Below are positions 1-7,312 of a DNA stretch of 64,000 nucleotides, piece by piece. Source of the DNA: Prosthecobacter debontii (GTDB taxonomy: Bacteria; Verrucomicrobiota; Verrucomicrobiia; Verrucomicrobiales; Akkermansiaceae); contig CAMCBV010000002.1 of assembly GCA_945873125.1 (NCBI GenBank), positions 1 to 64,000 of the forward strand. Reading direction: 5' to 3'. The first letter of the stretch is position 1, and every line of letters begins with the position of its first letter. The notes under the pieces were generated by a model, which was not told where the DNA came from, searched no databases, and was given only the letters and a program-made list of their open reading frames with translations. The position numbers were made by a program, and so were the translations under genes.

Positions 1-77
1 GTCTTGAGGATGTCACCCCCGACGGAGCAGAGGCAGGCAGCGATAACCTCTGCAGAGGTAGATAATTCTTTGGTCAT
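1..77 (-). CDS. Unidentified protein, N-terminal fragment cut by window edge
   Basis: A minus-strand reading frame is open from an ATG at 77-75 to the window edge, about 25 codons starting MTKELSTSAEVIAA. A second in-frame ATG lies two codons upstream at 83-81. The composition is protein-like and there is no stop, but the fragment is too short to identify. It faces the sigma-54 activator at 190, so the 78-120 dyad would lie in its 5' untranslated region or in a shared divergent promoter. The plus-strand frame is also open here but runs through the palindrome, so I prefer the minus-strand reading. Confidence 0.35.
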   Translation of the reverse strand, partial: MTKELSTSAEVIAACLCSVGGDILK

Positions 78-120
78 AGTCATAAACGTCGTAGGCTGGC
101 GACTTACGACGTTTATGACT
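78..120. promoter_or_regulatory. Perfect 16-bp dyad between divergent genes
   Basis: AGTCATAAACGTCGTA at 78-93 is exactly mirrored by its reverse complement at 105-120, with an 11-base loop. No T-tract follows on the plus strand, so it is not a typical intrinsic terminator. It abuts the presumed start codon of the minus-strand gene and lies 70 bases before the sigma-54 activator. It could be an operator for a dimeric regulator or a hairpin in the minus-strand transcript that covers the start codon. The sequence does not match the REP units further on. Confidence 0.5.
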
Positions 121-189
121 AGAGGGGCTTCGTAGGACGCTTACGGTTGATCTTGCATAATGGCGCGTATTTCCTGAGGCTCGCGCGAG

Positions 190-1569
190 TTGATGTCTGA
201 GTCTGAGTCATTAGAGACCTTGTTGTTGGTGGATCCTGAGCTGGAATTTCTGGATTGGTCCACCAAGCACTTGGCTGCAAAGGGATTGAGAATTTTGCGG
301 TGTGATGATGCGGGTAAGGCGATCAAAGTCATCGAAAAGACCCAGGTCAGCGTCGTGGTTTCGGCAATCTCCTTGCAGCCGTTTGACGGAATGGAGTTAT
401 TGGGTCGGATCCGGTTGCAGAGCCCAGATACCTTGGTGATTTTGACGGCGGGATTCCCGACCACCGGTCAGATCATTGAGGCGACCCAAAAAGGAGCCCA
501 TGATGTGTTGCGGAAAGAATCGCTGTCGTTTGAGCTGAGGCCAGTGGTGGAATCTGCCTTGCAGACCGTGGAGGACAGGCGGGGAGCGGCGGGGCCGGCG
601 GCTGAGGTGCCAAGCCAGGATGGGCGGGTGAAAATCATCGGCGTTTCACGGGCATTGCAGGATGTTTTCAAATTGGTGGGAAGAGTCGCACGATCGGATG
701 CGCCGGTTTTGATTTCCGGCGAGAGCGGCACAGGCAAGGAATTGGTTGCCAAAGCGGTGCACGAATACAGCCCGCGTCGCCAGAAGGAAATGATCACCAT
801 CAACTGCGGCGCGATTCCTGAAAATCTGTTAGAGAGTGAGTTGTTCGGTCACGAAAAAGGTTCTTTCACGGGGGCGATCGCCAAGCGCGCGGGCCGGTTT
901 GAGCAAGCCGACGGGAGCACGTTGTTTCTCGATGAGATCGGTGATATGCCGCTTTCGATCCAAGTGAAATTGCTGCGTGTGTTGCAAGACGGAACATTTT
1001 CAAGAGTGGGTTCCAATGAGGTGTTGAAGACGGATGTCCGGATTGTTGCGGCGACGCATAAGAATCTTGCCGCAGAAGTTTCTGCGGGCCGCTTTCGGGA
1101 GGATTTGTTTTACCGGCTCAACGTGGTTGAGTTACGCATTCCGCCTTTGCGTGAGAGGCCGGAGGATATTCCCTTATTGGCGGAGTATTTCCTGCAGCGG
1201 ATTACGAGAAAGAACGGCATGGCGCGGATCCGTATTTCCGCAGAGGCCACCGCCTCTTTGGCGAGTCATCATTGGCCAGGGAATGTCCGTGAGTTGGAAA
1301 ACACGATGGCTCGGGCTTGTGCTCTGGCTTCTTCACAAATCTTGCTTCCTGCCGATATTCCTCTGGCTTCGGCTCCCGCCAAGGCATCCGCTATGGCGCA
1401 GGGCTTGGATACGTTGATCAATTCGGCGCCATCGGACACGCCGATGTTGGAATGGTTTTCCAAACAGCTTGTGGGAAGACTGTTGGACCGCACGGGAGGT
1501 GATTTAAAAGATGCCGCGGCGTTGCTCGGAATAGAGCTCGCGGAGATGAAGCGGATCTTGTCGAAATAG
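190..1569 (+). CDS. Sigma-54-dependent transcriptional activator with degenerate receiver
   Basis: NtrC-type activator of 459 residues that should open sigma-54 RNA polymerase promoters by ATP hydrolysis. An N-terminal receiver-like domain (about 10-120) keeps D15, T86 and K109, but the phosphoacceptor position, seven residues before the D66-G67 pair, is A59. Phosphorylation there is therefore unlikely. The AAA+ domain follows, with Walker A GESGTGKE from residue 177, the sigma-54 contact loop GSFTGA at 224-229 (usually GAFTGA) and Walker B LFLDEIGD. A Fis-like helix-turn-helix (GGDLKDAAALLG) ends the protein. No histidine kinase gene is adjacent. The stop codon (1567-1569) touches the first REP unit. 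ATG at 193 is an equally good start. Confidence 0.93.
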   Translation: MMSESESLETLLLVDPELEFLDWSTKHLAAKGLRILRCDDAGKAIKVIEKTQVSVVVSAISLQPFDGMELLGRIRLQSPDTLVILTAGFPTTGQIIEATQKGAHDVLRKESLSFELRPVVESALQTVEDRRGAAGPAAEVPSQDGRVKIIGVSRALQDVFKLVGRVARSDAPVLISGESGTGKELVAKAVHEYSPRRQKEMITINCGAIPENLLESELFGHEKGSFTGAIAKRAGRFEQADGSTLFLDEIGDMPLSIQVKLLRVLQDGTFSRVGSNEVLKTDVRIVAATHKNLAAEVSAGRFREDLFYRLNVVELRIPPLRERPEDIPLLAEYFLQRITRKNGMARIRISAEATASLASHHWPGNVRELENTMARACALASSQILLPADIPLASAPAKASAMAQGLDTLINSAPSDTPMLEWFSKQLVGRLLDRTGGDLKDAAALLGIELAEMKRILSK

Positions 1570-2232
1570 GCAGGGACGCGTGTCTCTACGCGTCCGTATT
1601 TTGCGGCGGTTATGACAGAAAGGGACCGATGGGGTATTATGCACCGTTAGATATGGACGTCTGAGGACAGACGTCCCTGCCTGAGATAAATCGCGTCGCA
1701 CGGGCAGCCCCGATAAGTCGGGGCTACGCGTCCATATTTTGCGGCGGTTATAACGGAAAGACGTCGATGGGATATGACGCGCCGTTAGATATGGACGTCT
1801 GGGGACAGACGTCCCTGCCTGAGATAAATCGCGTCGCACGGGCAGGGACGCGTGTCTCTACGCGTCCATATGTTGCGGCGGTTATAACAGAAAGACACCT
1901 ATGGGATATCTTGCACCGTTAGATATGGACGTCTGAGGACAGACGTCCCTGCCTGAGATAAATCGCGTCGCACGGGCAGCCCCGATAAGTCGGGGCTACG
2001 CGTCCATATGTCGCGGCGGTTATAACGGAAAGACGTCGATGGGGTATTACGCACCGTTAGATATGGACGTCTGAGGACAGACGTCCCTGCCTGAGATAAA
2101 TCACGGCGTATGGGCGTCCGTATGTTGCGGCGGTTATAACAGAAAGGTCTCGATGGGATATGACGCGCCGTTAGATATGGACGTCTGAGGATAGACGTCC
2201 CTGCCTGAGATAAATCGCGACGCATGAAATAT
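1570..2232. repeat. REP/BIME array, five composite units (left of RAYT)
   Basis: Five tandem copies of a unit of about 136 bp in one orientation. Each unit has hairpin A, a conserved linker of about 60 bp containing GCGGCGGTTAT, then hairpin B with arms GGACGTCT and AGACGTCC around a six-base loop. Hairpin B starts at 1655, 1793, 1927, 2065 and 2179. Hairpin A alternates between two unrelated palindromes: GGACGCGT/ACGCGTCC in units 1 and 3, and AGCCCCGA/TCGGGGCT in units 2 and 4. Unit 5 is about 22 bp shorter and lacks hairpin A. The array fills the gap downstream of the sigma-54 activator. Open frames across it encode only a repeated low-information peptide and are not genes. Confidence 0.93.
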
Positions 2233-2757
2233 CTACCAACCCTTGGTTCCATCACCTCTTAAGACGTGTGACCATTTTTCATAACTATTTACGTGTCCTG
2301 CGCGCACTGGGTTTTCTCGGATATAATTCCACTTGTCCGTCATATCATTTTCGCTGCGTATTCTGTGATCAAAGTAATCTCGCTGCCAATCTATCGCGAA
2401 GGCTCTTGCTGTGTATCGCTTCCAACTTTTAATGACTTTTCCCATGCCTAATCCTTGATCATTATTGAAACATAGAAGTGCGTGTAGATGATCTGGCATC
2501 AATAAAGTCAGAGATATATGCCATTTGCCAAGTTCTTGATAATGCCAAAAAGAATCGAGTAATCCCTTGGATGTCTCATCAAGGGTAAGTTTGGCTCTGC
2601 GACGATTTTGGCAATTAATGGTAATAAAGAATATTGCGTTTTCGGGAACCCATGGAGGAGGTCTATGAAAGTCTGATCGTGATTTGCGTATGGAAAATTC
2701 AGGGGGCATGAGCAAGAAGATCCTTGTTAGAAGCGAGAATGAGCAAGTGAAATATCT
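2225..2757. mobile_element. RAYT cassette bounded by 10-bp direct repeats
   Basis: TGAAATATCT occurs at 2225-2234 and again at 2748-2757, on either side of the RAYT gene, and REP-unit sequence resumes directly outside both copies. The left copy overlaps the transposase stop codon. This suggests that the cassette interrupted, or was assembled within, a continuous repeat array. The direct repeat could be a target duplication or a recombination scar. IS200-like Y1 enzymes usually make no duplication, so a scar from homologous or microhomologous recombination is at least as likely. Confidence 0.5.
2233..2709 (-). CDS. REP-associated tyrosine transposase (RAYT, Y1/HUH family)
   Basis: Y1 transposase-like protein of 158 residues when started at the ATG at 2709-2707. 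The HUH metal-binding motif is H74-L-H76 within MPDHLHALL, and the catalytic tyrosine is probably Y129 in KWNYIRENPVRAG, which is typical of RAYTs. Members of this family cut and rejoin single-stranded REP hairpins and are domesticated relatives of IS200/IS605 transposases. The gene stands alone between two REP arrays, as RAYT genes usually do. A longer frame begins at 2784 but enters REP sequence, so I chose the internal ATG, which has AAGGA about 11 bases upstream. Both signature motifs are intact, so the enzyme may be active. Confidence 0.9.
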   Translation of the reverse strand: MPPEFSIRKSRSDFHRPPPWVPENAIFFITINCQNRRRAKLTLDETSKGLLDSFWHYQELGKWHISLTLLMPDHLHALLCFNNDQGLGMGKVIKSWKRYTARAFAIDWQRDYFDHRIRSENDMTDKWNYIRENPVRAGHVNSYEKWSHVLRGDGTKGW

Positions 2758-3034
2758 GATAAATCGCGGCGTACGGGCGTCCATAACTCGCGGCGCACGG
2801 GCAGCCCCGATAAGTCGGGGCTACGCGTCCATATCTCGCGGCGGTTATAACGGAAAGACGTCGATGGGGTATTACGCACCGTTAGATATGGACGTCTGGG
2901 GACAGACGTCCCTGCCTGAGATAAATCGCGGCGTATGGGCGTCCGTATCTCGCGGCGGTTATAACGGAAAGGGGCCGATGGGATATCTTGCGCCGTTAGA
3001 TATGGACGTCTAGGGACAGACGTCCCAGCCTGCC
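2758..3034. repeat. REP/BIME array, two units (right of RAYT)
   Basis: This continues the left array in the same orientation. The first unit has hairpin A of the AGCCCCGA type at 2803-2822 and hairpin B at 2890-2911. The second lacks hairpin A and ends with hairpin B at 3004-3025. A further partial unit start (GTACGGGCGTCC) lies at about 2771. The array overlaps the 3' end of the BatA-like gene: that gene's TAA stop (2998-2996) is the CCGTTAGAT motif conserved in the linker of the array's units. Confidence 0.9.
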
Positions 3035-4756
3035 CTTGGAGAAATACCAGGCGACCATCAAGGCTAGGAGAAGGATGAGAATCCATAACCGGATCAGCGG
3101 ATCTGGGGTGGTGTGGATTTTGAGTAAGGCTGCGTTGGAAAACGATTCGAGTTCGGCGGGTGCGGTTTTACTGAGATCGGCCTCGCGCGTATCTGCGAAA
3201 TGGGTGGCGGCTTCTAACAAAAAGATCTCACCTTGTTTCATCGTGATAAAGCCCGGTGAGGCGGGGGCGAAGCCCGCTGCGGGTGGTGTGAGAGGATTTC
3301 CCGAAGGGTCGGTCGCGCGGACTTCGAGAGCGAGATCAGGACTGCTGGTGATTCGGATGGGTTGGCTGGTTTCCAGGTTCAGCTTCTGAGGTGCAATTTT
3401 CTTTTCGCGTAGGGTTTCGGCAAAGCGGTGCAGCAGCACGATGAAGGCGGCTTGTTGGGTGGCATTGGAGAGGCGCAGGTCGAAATTGAAGCAGAGGATG
3501 GATTTTCCGTTTTCCTCGCGCAGAAAAATGAGTGGACGTTTTTCCTGCCAGAGCAGGACCCTGTCGCTGGGGTTACGCGGGAGTTGCAGAGTTTCCCGGA
3601 CAAGCAAAGCCTGCCAGTTGATCCCGTCCATGAGTGGATGGGCCTCGGCAAGAATGCCACCGCTCAGATATTTTCCGGCAGAACTGGGATCTTCAACGAA
3701 CAGGATCGCATGGCTTTGTGGGAGGACAGGGTCGAGTGGGTCATAGGAGGTGATGAAGAGATCGGATTCTGCCGCGTCGTTGCTCTGGCTGGTGGAGGCA
3801 AGCGAGCGGAGCAGTTTTTCGGATAAGTCCTTGAAGGCCGGTGAGGTGGCGGCGAAGAGTTTGAGCTCTTTGGGTTGGGGGGCGATCATGGGAAGGACAT
3901 CATCCAACTGAAATTCATCTGGGCTGAGTTCGAGTCGCACCTGCCGGGAGCCATCAGGAAAGGCGGCTTGGAGAGTCGTGAAAGCACCGGGTTTGATCTC
4001 GAATTCTTTCGGCTCTGACTTTCCGTTTTCCGCGACCAAGGACCACGATCGCTTGGCAGGTGAAATGCCGTAATTTTTAATGATCGCGCGGAATATCAGG
4101 GAACCTTCTTTTTCCTCGAAGGAAACCCCGGTGAAGCCGACGTTTTCGATCGGGCGGCCTACGGAAATGAGGCGCGACTCGTAGGGTAATTTTTCCATCG
4201 GGGTATCGGTCAGGTAGATAACGATACCTTCGTTCGATACAATGGAACGGGCGAGACGGAGGGTGTATGATGGATCGGTGACGCCGGCGGTTGGGGTGAA
4301 TTTTTCCAAAGCCGCGAGCATTTCATCGGCTGAGGCGCCGGCGTAGATTCGGTCGGTTCCGGGTAATGCGGAAAGCAGGGTGATTTCCATTTTCGAGGCG
4401 CTGCCTTGGAGCTCCGGGAGTTTACTTTTCAGTGTGGCGATCGCGTCTTTTTTGAAAACCTGCATGGAGGCAGAGGCATCCATGACCACGGCGATGCGCT
4501 GGACGGAGTTTTCTTTTTGGAAACGTGGTTCGGAAAGGAGCCAAGCGATAAGAAGCACGGCTAAAATCTGCATCCAGAGAGGAACAGAGGGGATGAGCCT
4601 CTCGAAGCGGCGACCGGAGACGGCCTCGCGCTGGGTGTGTTCTAACAGAAAAAGCGTGGAGATCGGGATGGTGATCGATTTCCGTTGGAGGAAATGGATC
4701 GTCAGGATCGCGGGAATCGCGAGCAATGACAGGAGACCGAGAGGATTGGCGAACAC
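2996..4756 (-). CDS. BatA-like membrane protein with von Willebrand factor A domain
   Basis: 586 residues. The N-terminus has the BatA layout: a membrane helix at about 5-23, a basic segment, then a second helix at about 61-75. A VWA domain follows with the metal-site motif D93-A-S95-A-S97. The middle is a long predicted periplasmic region, and a third helix lies near residues 551-571. Such proteins usually sit in aerotolerance (Bat/MoxR) operons, but no MoxR ATPase gene is adjacent inside this window. The last roughly 11 residues (GRLGRLSLDVHI) and the stop codon are encoded by REP hairpin B, so the native C-terminus was probably replaced or extended. The start ATG at 4756-4754 leads directly into the first helix. 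Confidence 0.85.
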   Translation of the reverse strand: MFANPLGLLSLLAIPAILTIHFLQRKSITIPISTLFLLEHTQREAVSGRRFERLIPSVPLWMQILAVLLIAWLLSEPRFQKENSVQRIAVVMDASASMQVFKKDAIATLKSKLPELQGSASKMEITLLSALPGTDRIYAGASADEMLAALEKFTPTAGVTDPSYTLRLARSIVSNEGIVIYLTDTPMEKLPYESRLISVGRPIENVGFTGVSFEEKEGSLIFRAIIKNYGISPAKRSWSLVAENGKSEPKEFEIKPGAFTTLQAAFPDGSRQVRLELSPDEFQLDDVLPMIAPQPKELKLFAATSPAFKDLSEKLLRSLASTSQSNDAAESDLFITSYDPLDPVLPQSHAILFVEDPSSAGKYLSGGILAEAHPLMDGINWQALLVRETLQLPRNPSDRVLLWQEKRPLIFLREENGKSILCFNFDLRLSNATQQAAFIVLLHRFAETLREKKIAPQKLNLETSQPIRITSSPDLALEVRATDPSGNPLTPPAAGFAPASPGFITMKQGEIFLLEAATHFADTREADLSKTAPAELESFSNAALLKIHTTPDPLIRLWILILLLALMVAWYFSKGRLGRLSLDVHI

Positions 4757-4856
4757 AATTTCAATGGTGAAGAGTGAAGGATGAAAAGTGAAGGGTGATT
4801 TTCAATAGCCTGCGGCGCTATGCGTTTCAAAACGAAATATTGATCCCCGCGATCAA

Positions 4857-6380
4857 ATGGAGAATATGGGGAGAGCTTTTGTTTTGAAAACCCTTCTCAA
4901 ACTTACAGAAATCAGGAAATCGTTTGGTGCGGTCAAGGCGCTCAAAGGGGTCTCGTTTGAGTTGAGGGCAGGTGAGGTGCATGCGTTGTTGGGTGAAAAC
5001 GGGGCTGGGAAATCGACCCTGATCAAAGTCATGACGGGGGCGCATCGGCCGGATGGCGGGATCATGGAATTGGGTGGGGAGGAGGTTTCGGGCTTGACCC
5101 CAGTGCGTGCGCAGGAGTTGGGGATTGCGTGTATTTATCAACAGCCCGCGTTGTTTCCGGATCTGAGTGTGATGGAAAACATCGGGCTACGTTTGGAAAA
5201 AGTGGGCATTTTTCATCGGGTAAAATGGGCGATGTGGCGCAGGAAGGCGGAAGAACTTCTGGGGCAGATTGGCGCGGAGATTTCACCCGAGGCGGAAGTG
5301 CGTTCGCTATCGATGCCGGAGCAGCAGTTGGTGGAGATTGCCTGTGCATTGGGTTCTGGGGCACGGATCGTGATCATGGATGAGCCGACCGCATCGCTGA
5401 CTCAGAAAGAGCAGCACTTGCTTTTCCAAGTTGTCAGGAACTTGCGTGCCAAGGGGGTGGGTGTGGTTTACATCTCGCATCGGTTGGAGGAAATTTTCGC
5501 ACTGGCGGATCGGGTGACTGTGTTGCGGGACGGCGAGAGCGTTGGGACAAATGCGGTGGATGGATTGAATGAGGCACAGATGATCCGGTTGATGGTGGGG
5601 CGGGATGTGGAAACCATTTATCCGACGGCTGAGGAAGAACCCGGAGAGGTGGTGTTAGAAGTAAAGAATCTCGCGTGCGCAGAGAGTGGTCTTGAGGGAA
5701 TGAGTTTTCAGGTTCGAGCAGGAGAGGTTTTTGGATTGGCTGGATTGGTTGGGGCGGGTCGGACCGAGTTGGCACGGGTGTTGTTTGGAATTACGCCAGC
5801 GGATGGCGGGTCTTTTTCCCTCAACGGGAAGACTGTAGAGATTCGCAGTCCGCGTGAGGCAATTTCGCATGGGATCGCCTATGTGCCGGAAGATAGAAGG
5901 CGGCATGGGGTGGTTTTAGAAATGGCGGTGGCGGAGAATATCACCATGGCGAGTCATCGTCGCTGGTTTAAAGCTGGGATCTTGCGGGGTGGGGTTGAAA
6001 CCGAAGCTGCGCAAAGTTTTGTGGAGGCGCTTGGAATCAAGCTAAGCAGTCCGGCGGCACCGGGAGGTAGTTTGAGCGGAGGTAATCAACAAAAAGTAAG
6101 CGTGGCGCGTTGGTTGGCGACGCAGCCAAAGTTATTGATTCTCGATGAACCGACGCAGGGAGTGGATGTGGGAGCGAAGGGCGAAATCCATCGGCTTGTT
6201 AGAGAATTGGCGAAAGAGGGTTTAGCAGTGTTGATGATTTCAAGTGATCTACCGGAAATCATCGGGATGAGCGATCGTGTGGGGGTGATGCGTGAAGGGC
6301 GTTTGGTGGAAATTTTCGACAACGCTCATGCGGAACAAGTGATGGCTGCGGCCTTAGGTAGCGGGGAGGTAGCGAGATGA
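4857..6380 (+). CDS. Sugar ABC transporter ATP-binding protein (RbsA/RhaT type)
   Basis: 507 residues with two fused nucleotide-binding domains, the usual layout of carbohydrate importers of the CUT2 class. Domain 1 has Walker A GENGAGKST at 46-54 and Walker B IMDEPTAS near 174. Domain 2 has the degenerate P-loop GLVGAGRTE, signature SGGNQQK near 405 and LDEPTQGVD near 428. The degenerate second Walker A is normal for this class. The permease gene overlaps its stop codon by four bases, so translation is coupled. An alternative start is the ATG at 4866. It energises import by the two permeases that follow. Confidence 0.95.
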   Translation: MENMGRAFVLKTLLKLTEIRKSFGAVKALKGVSFELRAGEVHALLGENGAGKSTLIKVMTGAHRPDGGIMELGGEEVSGLTPVRAQELGIACIYQQPALFPDLSVMENIGLRLEKVGIFHRVKWAMWRRKAEELLGQIGAEISPEAEVRSLSMPEQQLVEIACALGSGARIVIMDEPTASLTQKEQHLLFQVVRNLRAKGVGVVYISHRLEEIFALADRVTVLRDGESVGTNAVDGLNEAQMIRLMVGRDVETIYPTAEEEPGEVVLEVKNLACAESGLEGMSFQVRAGEVFGLAGLVGAGRTELARVLFGITPADGGSFSLNGKTVEIRSPREAISHGIAYVPEDRRRHGVVLEMAVAENITMASHRRWFKAGILRGGVETEAAQSFVEALGIKLSSPAAPGGSLSGGNQQKVSVARWLATQPKLLILDEPTQGVDVGAKGEIHRLVRELAKEGLAVLMISSDLPEIIGMSDRVGVMREGRLVEIFDNAHAEQVMAAALGSGEVAR

Positions 6381-7312
6381 AAACATATTCGCGTGAGCTA
6401 ACCGTGGGTGTGGCTTTGTTGCTGCTGCTCGCTGCATTGGCGGTTTTTGCACCGAACTTTTTCGATGGCCAACCGCTGGTTTCGCGCTTGGCTTCACAAA
6501 TGCCCGCGCTGGTTTTGGCGGTGGGAGTGGCGTTGGTCATCATGACACGGCAGATCGATATTTCTATCGGTTCGCAATTTGGAATGTGTGCGGTGATTGC
6601 GGGGACGGCCGCTGCGTCTGGAATGTCGATGCCCATGGCGATGTTGTGCGCATTGCTTGCCGGAGCGTTGATGGGTGTAGTGAATGGATGGCTCGTCGCA
6701 GGGCTGGGGCTTCCAAGTATTGTGGTGACTTTGGCAACCTTGGTGACTTGGCAGGAAGTGTTACGGCTTTGGCAGAAAGGACGATTGTTGGCGTTACCGG
6801 ACGGAGTTCAGTGGTTCGGCACAAGCCAAGGCACGGGACAGGCGCTCGTGATCGGCGCGGCTTTCTTGTTTTTGGTTTTAATGGCGTGGGCCATGAAGCA
6901 TCTCTCCATAGGGCGGCGGATTTACGCGACAGGGAGCGATACCGAGGCGGCACGGCTTGCGGGCTTGGCGCCGAAAGCGACGACCTTTGGGGTGTTTGTT
7001 TTGATGGGAATTCTGGCGGGGGTTGCAGCGGTGTTGAACCTGGTGCAATCGCCGCAGATCCAACCGAACAGTGGCGAGGGACTGGAGTTGAAAGCCATCG
7101 CTGCGGCGGTGGTTGGCGGAGTGGCGATCACGGGCGGGCGAGGGACCTTGTGGGGGGTGTTATTGGGTTTGATGTTATTGGTGAATGTGAATCCTGCACT
7201 GACGCATTTTCATCAGCCTCCGTATTGGGAAAAAGCGATCCAAGGTCTGGTGATCCTGCTGGCAGTGGCGGCGGACGGGATACGGCATAAAAAACAAAAG
7301 CGTTTGAAATGA
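6377..7312 (+). CDS. Sugar ABC transporter permease 1 (RbsC-like)
   Basis: Hydrophobic protein of 311 residues with about eight to ten membrane spans, of the branched-chain/ribose permease family. The segment around QIDISIGSQFG matches the conserved (G)xxDLSVGS region of RbsC-type permeases, and AVVGGVAITGGRGT matches the second family motif. It starts with ATGA overlapping the ATPase stop and ends with ATGA overlapping permease 2. Two different permeases with a single double-domain ATPase is the arrangement of rhamnose (RhaPQ) and AI-2 (LsrCD) importers, and not of ribose importers with one RbsC. Confidence 0.93.
   Translation: MKTYSRELTVGVALLLLLAALAVFAPNFFDGQPLVSRLASQMPALVLAVGVALVIMTRQIDISIGSQFGMCAVIAGTAAASGMSMPMAMLCALLAGALMGVVNGWLVAGLGLPSIVVTLATLVTWQEVLRLWQKGRLLALPDGVQWFGTSQGTGQALVIGAAFLFLVLMAWAMKHLSIGRRIYATGSDTEAARLAGLAPKATTFGVFVLMGILAGVAAVLNLVQSPQIQPNSGEGLELKAIAAAVVGGVAITGGRGTLWGVLLGLMLLVNVNPALTHFHQPPYWEKAIQGLVILLAVAADGIRHKKQKRLK

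Noticed and set aside
1504-1839. Minus-strand open frame with repeated RRDLSQAGTS peptide (similar frames at 1899-2255, 2727-3086, 20368-20643 and 20552-21052)
   Set aside because: These are translations of REP units; the same peptide recurs because the DNA unit recurs. No start signal or independent conservation.
1570-2232. CRISPR array
   Set aside because: The units are about 136 bp, contiguous, with no unique spacers, and no cas genes are present; they are REP/BIME units.
2710-2784. N-terminal extension of the RAYT gene to an ATG at 2784
   Set aside because: The extra 25 residues are encoded partly by REP sequence and do not fit the family start.
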